Below are positions 8,300 to 15,496 of a stretch of 48,168 bases of DNA, piece by piece. Positions within the stretch are counted from its first letter, which is position 1, and every line of letters begins with the position of its first letter. Origin of the DNA: Candidatus Altarchaeales archaeon (GTDB taxonomy: Archaea > Altiarchaeota > Altiarchaeia > IMC4 > SCGC-AAA252-I15); NCBI GenBank assembly GCA_014727915.1, contig WJMO01000010.1, forward strand, positions 1 to 48,168. The letters are read 5' to 3'. The position numbers were made by a program, and so were the translations under genes. The notes below the pieces were generated by a model. The model saw only the letters and a list, made by a program, of their open reading frames with translations, did not search any database and was not told the DNA's origin.

Positions 8300-9152
8300 C
8301 TTCGAAGAGAGGCATCAAAAGTGGCATAAGGGGTAAGACCGCTATTGGTGAGAGTAGGGGAAGGTGTAGGGAGTCGTAGGGCCAGTAGTCCATGGCACCC
8401 GACATCTTGGCGTATATGGAGATGATAAAGCCAGACATAAAGGCTGTTGATATGGCCCTCTCAAGGCTGGTCCAGGCCTCATTCGAATACCTGGTCCTCT
8501 TCCCCGTGTATCCCCTGGAGACCATGGACTCGGAGAGTTTGAAGGACCGCTCCAAGGAGGTTACGATTGTTGGTATGAGCGTGCTCATGTGGTTACGTAT
8601 CCTCGTTGTCTTGGAGGCCGAGTTGAACCTGACGCCCCTGGATGCCTGGGCGTCCCTTATGGAGGAGTGGTCCCTGATGACGGACGGTATGAACCTCAGG
8701 GCTATGGAGATGGCAAGCGATAGGTTCCTGAACGTGGACGGTATTATGCGGAACATGGAATCCGGCGAGGTCATTGTGTTGAACAGTTGGAAGGCTGAGA
8801 ACATGTTGACTAGAAGCAAGGTCATGATGATCCCGGTCAACGAAGACTCCAATGTTATGTTCCCGCCGAAGATGATGACTGGGATGCGATGACCGTATAT
8901 CGTGAGATGTCGTGGGATCTCCACGAGGACCGTGTCGCCCAGGTGGATGAAGAAGACGTTGACTAACAGGGGTATGATGGACACCAGCAATGCGACCTTT
9001 AAGTATGATAGGATCGGCTGCCGCAACCATACAACCGACGATATGATAGCCGCGAAGAGGAGTAGCTGGTATAGGGGGTTGTAGGTGAGGACCGAGTAGA
9101 GCATAGCCAGCGCGAGCCAGAGGCCCCAGTTCACGGTGTTCATGTTCTCCAT
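8277..9152 (-). CDS. ECF transporter transmembrane (T) component
   Basis: 291 residues with several membrane spans at the N-terminus and two near the C-terminus. Between them are two cytoplasmic coupling helices with the three-residue ARG-type motifs of EcfT, here AQASRGVRF and ESMVSRGY, which dock into the two ATPase domains. It is the first gene of the operon ecfT-ecfA-ecfS-phosphatase-small membrane protein. A TATA-like TTTATATT (9173-9180) lies about 25 nt before the ATG, so the transcript is probably leaderless. A perfect inverted repeat (9182-9200) lies directly behind that box. Confidence 0.92.
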   Translation of the reverse strand: MENMNTVNWGLWLALAMLYSVLTYNPLYQLLLFAAIISSVVWLRQPILSYLKVALLVSIIPLLVNVFFIHLGDTVLVEIPRHLTIYGHRIPVIIFGGNITLESSLTGIIMTLLLVNMFSAFQLFNTMTSPDSMFRIIPSTFRNLSLAISIALRFIPSVIRDHSSIRDAQASRGVRFNSASKTTRIRNHMSTLIPTIVTSLERSFKLSESMVSRGYTGKRTRYSNEAWTSLERAISTAFMSGFIISIYAKMSGAMDYWPYDSLHLPLLSPIAVLPLMPLLMPLFEDESRRTE

Positions 9153-9181
9153 TTTTATAGATGGAACGTGTGAATATAAAC

Positions 9182-9200
9182 GTTGGATAATTTATCCAAC
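9182..9200. promoter_or_regulatory. Palindrome GTTGGATA-ATT-TATCCAAC, likely operator
   Basis: A perfect 8-bp inverted repeat with a 3-bp centre lies in the spacer between ecfT (minus) and the DUF4430-like surface protein (plus). It touches the AT-rich box at 9173-9180. For ecfT it would cover the BRE/upstream position. For the plus-strand gene it would lie between the box and the ribosome-binding site. Its length and symmetry suit a dimeric repressor. The regulator is not identified. Confidence 0.6.
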
Positions 9201-9219
9201 ATGTTTTGGTGATCTGGAA

Positions 9220-10149
9220 ATGAACGGAAAAACAACAATTATAGGGTTTTTGATGCTAATCCTGGCAGGGTCAGCCTGCGCAGCCCGGGTGGGGGTGGTG
9301 GCCGACAACGGGGAAGGCAGGATAACAGAGGCCTGCTATGAAGTGGGCGAAGGGGAGCCCCTGGACTTCCTATGCGACAAACCGAACTACAGATGCGACG
9401 ACTACGGATGGGGCAAGATGGTAACCCACATAGACGGAGACGACTGCCCGTGGGTGCCAGACAGCAAATGGTGGGCGCTATTCAAAGACGGAAAATCGAG
9501 CATGGTAGGCATAAGCGACATAACCGCAGAGGACGGGACGCTCATAGGCTGGAGGTGCGGGCAGGGAGAGGAACCAGAAAGCACTGCAACCTTCTGTGAC
9601 ATATGCGGGTGCGGGGGAGGCCTTGCAAAGGTCATACTGCCCGTGATGGGAATGGCAGTCGCGCCAGAAGCCCCGACAGTAGATGAAAGGATAACGATCA
9701 AGCTGACCGACGAGAAATCCGACAAGCCGGTTAGGAACGCTGTAGTGGAGGTGTTCGACGGAGTCGCAGGAGTCACGGCACCGCTGTTCGAAGGCGACAC
9801 CGGCAATACGGGCGAGGTGGAGTTCAGCATAGACGAGCCAGGCGAGTACACCATCCGAGTCACGGGGACCAAGTACGAGCACGAATACCAGACCCTCAAG
9901 GTCGACGACACTACCACGACAACAACGACCTCAAGCACGACAACAACATCCACGACAGCAACGACGACAACATCCACGACAACGACCTACAATCCCCCAA
10001 GGCACTTCCTGTTGAAGGAGACTACCACGACGTTGAAGCCGACCACCACGACATCAGAGGAGGAGCCGAAAATCATCGGGAACGCCATAGAACCACAGCC
10101 GAAAAAGAACGGCGGCCTCATCGCATGGATACTGAGCTTCTTCGGCTAA
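9220..10149 (+). CDS. Surface protein with DUF4430-like domain and Thr-rich stalk
   Basis: 309 residues from the ATG at 9220. This start is chosen because GGTGATC, a perfect match to the 16S 3' end, lies 6 nt upstream and a signal peptide follows directly (MNGKTTIIGFLMLILAGSA). The longer frame from 9136 lacks these. Residues about 22-113 resemble DUF4430, the transcobalamin C-terminal-like fold: a bipartite YGWGKMVTHIDG element, then KWWALFKDGKSS and a final IGWRCG strand. A CFDICGC cluster follows, then an Ig-like or carboxypeptidase-regulatory-like beta domain (about 150-228), a Thr stalk (about 231-255, probably O-glycosylated), a second Thr patch, and a short hydrophobic C-terminus (GGLIAWILSFFG). 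The likely role is capturing a cobalamin-type ligand outside the cell for the divergent ECF transporter. That role is inference. Confidence 0.78.
   Translation: MNGKTTIIGFLMLILAGSACAARVGVVADNGEGRITEACYEVGEGEPLDFLCDKPNYRCDDYGWGKMVTHIDGDDCPWVPDSKWWALFKDGKSSMVGISDITAEDGTLIGWRCGQGEEPESTATFCDICGCGGGLAKVILPVMGMAVAPEAPTVDERITIKLTDEKSDKPVRNAVVEVFDGVAGVTAPLFEGDTGNTGEVEFSIDEPGEYTIRVTGTKYEHEYQTLKVDDTTTTTTTSSTTTTSTTATTTTSTTTTYNPPRHFLLKETTTTLKPTTTTSEEEPKIIGNAIEPQPKKNGGLIAWILSFFG
9909..9989 (+). repeat. Thr-codon (ACN) low-complexity tract
   Basis: An imperfect trinucleotide tract of ACN and TCN codons encodes the Thr/Ser stalk of the surface protein. GACAACATCCACGACA occurs twice, with small variation around it. 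The tract can expand or contract by slippage without shifting the frame. Confidence 0.75.
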
Positions 10150-11330
10150 TGGCGAGCCTGCCGGGTTCGCTTACGAAGCGTGCGCCTGAACATTATGGGA
10201 GAGACTACCGCGGCGATTATGGTCATCGCAACAATAGCCGAGAATATCTCGTCCGATATAAGGTTGTTCACCCGGGCTATGTTGGCTATTACCAGCTCCA
10301 CCGCACCCCGGGGGTTGATCCCCCACCCCATAAGACCCCGGTCCAGCCTGTGCATGTGAAACCTGGAACCTGTGAGCTGGGCAGCCACGATCTTCCCCGA
10401 CAAACCCAGGAACACGAAAGGGACTATCAGATACAGCAGGTCCCCGACCATGGTTATGTCAAAGTTCATCCCGACATATATGAAGAAGAACGGCACAACC
10501 AAGCCGAAGGTTACGGTTGAAAGGCTGTCAACTATCTCCTTCTCCTCCCGCCGGTTCTTGATGGTTATCTGGATGATGACACCAGCGACGAACGCGCCGA
10601 TGACAGAGCTCAAGTCGAAGATGTTCGAAAGCATCACGATGAACAAGCCGAAGATGACCGCGAGGCTGAAGACAGCAGCCTCGCTCTTCTCCTTCCAAAC
10701 CGCCTTCGCAGCCCTTGGCAACACCAGAATCCCGATAAGATAGGACAACGCGATGAACGTGAGGAAATCCCCGGGTATGTCGGTCAGATCAGTCACACCA
10801 CCTCCCTGCACGACCGCGATGACCGCAGCCAGCGACAGCACACCAAGGAAATCATCTATCATCCCCGCCTCCATTATGGTAGACCCCAAACTGGTCTTCA
10901 GCATGTCATACTCCAGGAGTATGTCGGTGGTCACAGCCTCAGCGCTGATGGCAAGGCAGATGCCCACGATGACCGCAGTAAGAAAGTCAAATCCCAGAAG
11001 TCGCATGAACGAGAAGCCAAGGACCAGAGGTATCAGATAACCCAGGAAAGCGAGGTAGAACGCCCTCTTGCTCACCCTCTTAAGGTGGTGGACCCTCACC
11101 TCCAAGCCCACAAGCAACAAGAGGAAAACCACCCCCAAGTCGCCAAGGTACTGTATGAACGAAAGAGCGCCTCTGTTGAAGTACACCCTTATGAAAGGCA
11201 AACCCAAGAAGACGCCCGCCAGTATGTGACCGACAACCCTCGGATATCCCAGCCTGTAGAAGAGCTCGGAGAGGATGAACGCAACGGTCAAACACACGGT
11301 GAAAATGGTGAGGATGGACTCCATCAACAT
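10146..11330 (-). CDS. CPA2-family cation/proton antiporter
   Basis: 394 residues with about 11-13 membrane spans over the whole length, matching the Na+/H+ or K+/H+ exchanger domain of the CPA2 family. Family landmarks are LGYPRVVGHILAGVFLGLP at the N-terminus, LLLVGLEV in the third span region, and the paired acidic motif MIDDFLG in the ion-binding span. There is no TrkA-N or USP domain. The frame starts at 11330 with a second ATG at 11324. A shared box at 11346-11354 is better spaced for 11324. The end overlaps the convergent surface-protein gene by 4 bp (CTAA). The transported ion is not readable. Confidence 0.9.
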   Translation of the reverse strand: MLMESILTIFTVCLTVAFILSELFYRLGYPRVVGHILAGVFLGLPFIRVYFNRGALSFIQYLGDLGVVFLLLLVGLEVRVHHLKRVSKRAFYLAFLGYLIPLVLGFSFMRLLGFDFLTAVIVGICLAISAEAVTTDILLEYDMLKTSLGSTIMEAGMIDDFLGVLSLAAVIAVVQGGGVTDLTDIPGDFLTFIALSYLIGILVLPRAAKAVWKEKSEAAVFSLAVIFGLFIVMLSNIFDLSSVIGAFVAGVIIQITIKNRREEKEIVDSLSTVTFGLVVPFFFIYVGMNFDITMVGDLLYLIVPFVFLGLSGKIVAAQLTGSRFHMHRLDRGLMGWGINPRGAVELVIANIARVNNLISDEIFSAIVAMTIIAAVVSPIMFRRTLRKRTRQARH

Positions 11331-11345
11331 CTAATTAAGAATAGC

Positions 11346-11354
11346 TTTTTATAT
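11346..11354. promoter_or_regulatory. TATA box TTTTTATAT for purD, possibly bidirectional
   Basis: The box centre is 25 nt before the purD ATG (11375), consistent with a leaderless transcript. On the other strand the same bases read ATATAAAAA and lie about 26 nt before the second ATG of the antiporter gene (11324). One element could therefore serve both directions. Confidence 0.6.
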
Positions 11355-11374
11355 CCGTCAGACCATTTCATACC

Positions 11375-12700
11375 ATGAAAGTCTTGGTGGTCGGCAACGG
11401 AGCAAGGGAGCACGCCATAGCAGCGGCGCTGGCAAGGAGCCCTCAGAAACCCACACTCTATGCGTTCATGTCCGCGTTGAACCCTGGAATAAAGGAACTG
11501 GTCAAGGACTACAGGCTAGGGGACACATGCAACCCCGGAGAAGTCGGAGAATACGCGAGCGAATCGGGCATCGAACTCGCGGTCATAGGCCCCGAAGCGC
11601 CGTTGGCTGCGGGAGTGGTAGACGCCCTGGAAGACCAGGGGATCCTATGCGCTGGCCCGAGGCAGGCAGCCGCCCAGATAGAGACGGACAAGAGCTTCGC
11701 CAGGGGGCTTATGAAAGACCACAAGCTGAAGGGCACCCCCGAGGTGGGCATATTCGAGGACGCGGAGGAAGCGTGCAAGTACCTGGAAGAATACGGCGGG
11801 GACATGGCAGTAAAGCCCGCAGGTTTGACAGGCGGCAAGGGCGTCAAGATAATGGGCGAGCACTTCGACCTCGAAGGCGCGAAAGAATACATACGGGAGA
11901 TATTCGAATCGCAGATGGGGGCCATACCCAAGGTTGTGCTGGAGGAGAGGCTCATAGGCGAGGAGTTCACGTTGCAGGCATTCGTCGACGGCGAGAAGAT
12001 AGTCGGCGTCCCGATGGTACAGGACCACAAACGCGCCTACGAAGGGGACGTGGGACCCAACACCGGAGGGATGGGATCATACTCGGATAGGGGATACGTG
12101 CTCCCCTTCCTGACGCAGGAAGACTACGACAACGCAGTCGGGATAATGGAGGACACCATAAAAGCCATCAGAGAAGAGACTGGATTCCCGTACAAGGGGT
12201 TCCTCTACGGCCAGTTCATGGCCACAGACGACGGGGTGAAAGTCATAGAATACAACGCCAGGCTCGGAGACCCTGAGGCGATGAACACACTGTCAATACT
12301 GGAATCGGACATGCTTGACATATGCTTGAAGATGGCCGACGGCGGACTGGAAGAAAATGTAAAGTTCAGCGACAAGGCCACAGTATGCAAGTACCTCGTG
12401 CCGGAGGGATATCCGGAGAAGCCGCTGAAGGACGTTGAAGTAACCATCGACAAGGAGCAGGTTGACAAGCTGGGAGGTATACTATACTACGCGAGCGTAC
12501 GCGAAGAGGACGGTAAGATACTCACCTCGTCCTCGAGGGCCATCGCAGTCGTCGGAGTCGCAGACACCATAGCAGAAGCGGAGAAAGTAGCCCAAGAGTG
12601 CATGGAACACATAAAGGGGAGACTATTCCACCGGCGGGACATTGGCACGGCCGCTCTCATACAGAAGCGACACAGCCACATGAAAGAACTGAGAGGCTAG
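11375..12700 (+). CDS. purD: Phosphoribosylamine-glycine ligase
   Basis: GAR synthetase makes glycinamide ribonucleotide from phosphoribosylamine, glycine and ATP, the second step of purine synthesis. It is 441 residues, close to the family norm. The N-terminal domain begins KVLVVGNGAREHAIAAAL. The ATP-grasp domain shows KPAGLTGGKGVKI, the QDHKRAYEGDVGPNTGGMGS segment and the metal-binding EYNARLGDPEA. purM is also in the window, 24 kb away, so the pur genes are dispersed. The stop codon abuts the convergent small membrane gene. Confidence 0.97.
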   Translation: MKVLVVGNGAREHAIAAALARSPQKPTLYAFMSALNPGIKELVKDYRLGDTCNPGEVGEYASESGIELAVIGPEAPLAAGVVDALEDQGILCAGPRQAAAQIETDKSFARGLMKDHKLKGTPEVGIFEDAEEACKYLEEYGGDMAVKPAGLTGGKGVKIMGEHFDLEGAKEYIREIFESQMGAIPKVVLEERLIGEEFTLQAFVDGEKIVGVPMVQDHKRAYEGDVGPNTGGMGSYSDRGYVLPFLTQEDYDNAVGIMEDTIKAIREETGFPYKGFLYGQFMATDDGVKVIEYNARLGDPEAMNTLSILESDMLDICLKMADGGLEENVKFSDKATVCKYLVPEGYPEKPLKDVEVTIDKEQVDKLGGILYYASVREEDGKILTSSSRAIAVVGVADTIAEAEKVAQECMEHIKGRLFHRRDIGTAALIQKRHSHMKELRG

Positions 12701-12919
12701 TCATTCTTTCACCAAACCTACCAGCAGCACGGCAACCCCGCCGACCAGCAGGTGAGGCTTGAACTCCTCAAACACTCCCCTAGCCATCTCTATGTACGTG
12801 TTGAAGCCGTCTGTCACGAAGTAGGCGGCGGCCACTCCGAACAATGCCACCAGGAACAGCATCCCCAACAACGCACCCAGCTGGTCCAAAGCCGTCCGGG
12901 AGAACCTGTACAATATCAT
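12701..12919 (-). CDS. Small membrane protein with two spans
   Basis: 72 residues with hydrophobic segments at about 14-35 and 55-70 joined by a polar loop (TDGFNTYIEMARGVFEEFK). No family is recognised. It starts 2 nt after the stop of the upstream minus-strand gene and its stop abuts that of purD, so it is tightly packed and probably real. It forms a two-gene operon with the helical 309-residue protein. Confidence 0.65.
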   Translation of the reverse strand: MILYRFSRTALDQLGALLGMLFLVALFGVAAAYFVTDGFNTYIEMARGVFEEFKPHLLVGGVAVLLVGLVKE

Positions 12920-12921
12920 CG

Positions 12922-13851
12922 TTACGACCTTGGTATTATGTCTTTAATACCGTTGAATCCTCGTTGGCCGTCACCGTTCCACGCCGTCGAAGTGCACCTG
13001 ACGGTCGTGCGTATCACATCCCAGGGGCTGTCTGTCTGGGATATCTCCGAGGCGCCCGGGGCACCGAGGAACGCATCCCCAAGCCAACCCTCATAGGCTG
13101 CGCCAACACCCTTAAGAGCGTCCTCTGCCGGGCTGCCCTCATGTCTTCTGATAAGATGATCTACCGAAAGCTTCGTCAGCGAATAGGCGCGATGAGCCCA
13201 TGCCTCCGCCCTGGGCAGGGCATCAGCGCTGCCTCTCGCATCAAGGTTCGAGTACCTGGCCTGCAAGGCAGCCAACGTCCTCAAACCCAAGCCGCTCCTC
13301 AAATCCTCGACCCTGCCCCCTGAGATCATCGCATCAGATGTCTTGTCCCATGTGTGGGTCAGCTCGCTCAGGACGGCGTCGCCCAGGCTCCAAACCGGCT
13401 TCGGGTTGGATATCATCTCCGCAGAACCCGTTTCAGCCTGGGAGCCGACCGAAGACCTGAGCCTATCCCATGCCCTGCCCGACTCCGAAAGGACCGTGTC
13501 GACCAGGTCAGCGGGCGCCATATCCGGCGTAATAGCCTCTGCTTCACGGAACTGGCTGTCACCCAACCGCCGCTCATATTCTCTCCCAACATCCCGGACC
13601 TCATAGCCCCGCTCTGCAAAGAATGCGACCGCCTCTGAGGTGACCGCCCGGACGGCCCGGACCGCGTCAAAGGCTGTTTCAAAATCACCCCTCTTCGAGG
13701 ATTCTCCCGCGACCTCGAACACGTCGGACAAGCCGAAACGCTCATGCAATGCGGTGACCTCCCCCTCCGCCAGAGCGCGAGCCTGCCTCACGCCCTCGCC
13801 GAGAGCCCTTCCCATGGCATCGTCACCCTGCCGCCTGTGACCCTGGGGCAT
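12922..13851 (-). CDS. Helical protein of unknown function
   Basis: 309 residues from the ATG at 13851. The frame opens at 13884, but a TATA-like TTTTTATC at 13876-13883 lies 28 nt before 13851 and would be inside or too close for the longer form. The protein is soluble, mostly alpha-helical and rich in A, E, R and S, with no recognised domain. There are hints of a repeated module: VDTVLSESGRAWDRLRSSV and DAVLSELTHTWDKTSDAM look like two copies of one helix pair. It is upstream of and co-transcribed with the two-span membrane protein, and divergent from another unrecognised protein. Confidence 0.65.
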   Translation of the reverse strand: MPQGHRRQGDDAMGRALGEGVRQARALAEGEVTALHERFGLSDVFEVAGESSKRGDFETAFDAVRAVRAVTSEAVAFFAERGYEVRDVGREYERRLGDSQFREAEAITPDMAPADLVDTVLSESGRAWDRLRSSVGSQAETGSAEMISNPKPVWSLGDAVLSELTHTWDKTSDAMISGGRVEDLRSGLGLRTLAALQARYSNLDARGSADALPRAEAWAHRAYSLTKLSVDHLIRRHEGSPAEDALKGVGAAYEGWLGDAFLGAPGASEISQTDSPWDVIRTTVRCTSTAWNGDGQRGFNGIKDIIPRS

Positions 13852-13903
13852 AAAAGAGGATAGGGAAGCCCACGATAAAAACAATTTTGAATATTTTCAG
13901 AAT

Positions 13904-13924
13904 AGTTTAAACAAATCTTTAAAC
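13904..13924. repeat. 21-nt AT-rich motif, copy 2
   Basis: AGTTTAAAC, AAA, TCTTTAAAC. It matches copy 1 (224-244) in 18 of 21 positions. It lies in the divergent spacer between the two unrecognised genes at 13851 and 13935. Its TTTAAA at 13906-13911 is about 26 nt before the ATG at 13935 and could act as the TATA box. Confidence 0.5.
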
Positions 13925-13934
13925 AGTTTCGAAC

Positions 13935-15068
13935 ATGCTTTTCTCCCCGTACTTCCCAGATATTAGCTATAATATGAAGCATGTGCAGGTCGTGGGAGGG
14001 GGTATGCCCGGCCCGTTGGCAGCCGAGTCAACCAAGTTCACAGAATATGAGTTTGGCAAGGCCAGGGCCTATGCGCTGCCAGGAGCTGAAGAATACACGG
14101 AAACCCTCGACCCTAGAGGCTGGGATAGGAAGGGGAAGACGAGTAAACGTAGGTCGGAGAGGGTGACAGCCGCCGGCGGTGTGGAGCTTGTCGTGAGGTC
14201 CGTGAGGACAGGAGATGATGTTGTCGCAGAGAGCTTCGCGGAGGAGTTCCCCCGCCCGAGCGCGTCAGAGAACGTGAGAAAAGCGGATTTCATACACCGG
14301 AACCTCAGGTATGAGGATGGTGAGCTGGTAATCCGGGCGGAGCGGCCGCTAGGGTACGTGCGCCACGCGGACGGGAGGGAGGAGGAAGTCTACCTCGCAT
14401 GGGAGGACATCCTAAGGCAGTACCGGGATGTCGAACCAGGTGAGAGGGAGCAGGCGGACCGGGCGTGGGACAGGTACCGTGAGATAAAACGGGACCTTAA
14501 CGGGTTCAGGTTCGTCGACACCGACATGATAGAGAAGGACGACAACGTCCTCTTCGGGACTGACGGGCGCGGTAGGGCGGTTGTGTTCAAGAAGGACAGC
14601 GAGTACACGAGGGTCGTCGACCTCGGGATGCTAAGGGAGGACTGCGAGCGAGTGGAGGGTATGATGAGGTCTGTGGGATTCGACCCGTCTGCTGTGGAGG
14701 GCAGGACAGTCTTCAAGTCGATCGCCGGCCATGGCGTCGCAGAGCGGCTGATAGACGCGACCACGTTGATGAGCCCGATACAATCACAGGAGATGCTCAG
14801 CCCTCAGGTGGCGGGAGAACTTGTCATGGCCTCTTGGGAGCACTCCAGGCATGATCCGGCGGAGTTCATGCAGACCCTGACAACCGCTCTGTCAGACGCG
14901 CGGGAGATAGTTCCGGAGCAGAGGTGCGACTTCATAAGAGCAAACACCCAGGCTATAAGGGACGCGCAAGGAGACGGGAACGAACTTCTAAGACGGCGGG
15001 CGGGCGTCAAGGGTTTCAAGAGGATAAGGGCCGTGGGAACCGAGAAGGGAGACCTGCTGTGGGGCTAG
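13935..15068 (+). CDS. Unrecognised 377-residue protein
   Basis: A soluble protein with no signal peptide. The ATG at 13935 has a TTTAAA box at a leaderless distance; M14 (13974) is an alternative. The N-terminal half is beta-rich and charged (VELVVRSVRTGDDVVAESF region). The middle reads DNVLFGTDGRGRAVVFKK, which faintly recalls the nucleotide-binding hairpin of kinases, but no catalytic triad can be assigned. The C-terminal third is helical. Base composition is like the neighbours, so there is no sign of recent transfer. The stop shares CTAG with the convergent lipoprotein gene. Confidence 0.65.
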   Translation: MLFSPYFPDISYNMKHVQVVGGGMPGPLAAESTKFTEYEFGKARAYALPGAEEYTETLDPRGWDRKGKTSKRRSERVTAAGGVELVVRSVRTGDDVVAESFAEEFPRPSASENVRKADFIHRNLRYEDGELVIRAERPLGYVRHADGREEEVYLAWEDILRQYRDVEPGEREQADRAWDRYREIKRDLNGFRFVDTDMIEKDDNVLFGTDGRGRAVVFKKDSEYTRVVDLGMLREDCERVEGMMRSVGFDPSAVEGRTVFKSIAGHGVAERLIDATTLMSPIQSQEMLSPQVAGELVMASWEHSRHDPAEFMQTLTTALSDAREIVPEQRCDFIRANTQAIRDAQGDGNELLRRRAGVKGFKRIRAVGTEKGDLLWG

Positions 15069-15463
15069 ACGCATACTCTGCAGGGAACCCTATCGGCTGG
15101 CGCGGAGTCATAGCATAGTAGGTTCTTCTCTGATATCTTCGCCGCCCACTCGCAGCCGCATGAGTGGTATTTGTCGCTGTTACGGGAAGCAACAAACTTG
15201 GTCCCCTCAGGACAGCCCAATGCGACGCATGGGTCGGTTGAAAGCTGGTAGTCGAGTCGGACGTCGTCTTCCGAGTTGCCTGAGATGCCGCACGATGGGC
15301 ATTCGCAGTCGGGACATATGCAATCCGGGCACACTCTCTCATGCCCCACGCAGTCGCCAGGGGAATCGACAACCCAACCGTCCGAGCAGACGAAATTCTC
15401 CTCTATCACGGTCTGCTGGAGGCATCCGGAGAACAGGAGCATGAGCATGAGGGAATATCGCAT
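15065..15463 (-). CDS. Small Cys-rich secreted lipoprotein
   Basis: 132 residues from the ATG at 15463. The longer frame upstream is a shadow of mtaB. A short signal peptide ends in the lipobox-like LFSGC (Cys at 14), so the mature protein is probably lipid-anchored outside the membrane. The mature part has about 15 cysteines, including the cluster CPDCICPDCECPSCG, which could bind metal or form disulfides. TATA-like TTTATTTA (15485-15493) lies about 26 nt upstream. The ligand and role are unknown. Confidence 0.72.
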   Translation of the reverse strand: MRYSLMLMLLFSGCLQQTVIEENFVCSDGWVVDSPGDCVGHERVCPDCICPDCECPSCGISGNSEDDVRLDYQLSTDPCVALGCPEGTKFVASRNSDKYHSCGCEWAAKISEKNLLCYDSAPADRVPCRVCV

Positions 15464-15496
15464 GATTATAAAACGAAGACGCTGTAAATAAAACCA
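15464..15496. promoter_or_regulatory. Interlocked divergent core promoters (lipoprotein / mtaB)
   Basis: The spacer is 33 bp. TTATAAAAC (15466-15474) lies about 27 nt before the mtaB ATG. On the other strand TTTATTTA (15485-15493) lies about 26 nt before the lipoprotein ATG. Each box therefore lies close to the opposite gene's start codon, and the two pre-initiation complexes would overlap. Confidence 0.6.

Noticed and set aside
9136..9219. N-terminal extension of the DUF4430-like protein
   Set aside because: The first 28 codons overlap the ecfT start and the palindrome. The ATG at 9220 has a perfect ribosome-binding site followed by a signal peptide.
9909..9989. Short regular repeats that could suggest a CRISPR-like array
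   Set aside because: They are Thr and Ser codons inside a coding frame, with no constant repeat or spacer length.
13935..15068. Protein kinase-like call for the 377-residue protein from DNVLFGTDGR
   Set aside because: No catalytic HRD/DFG equivalent or ordered kinase subdomains could be found, so the resemblance is too weak to name.
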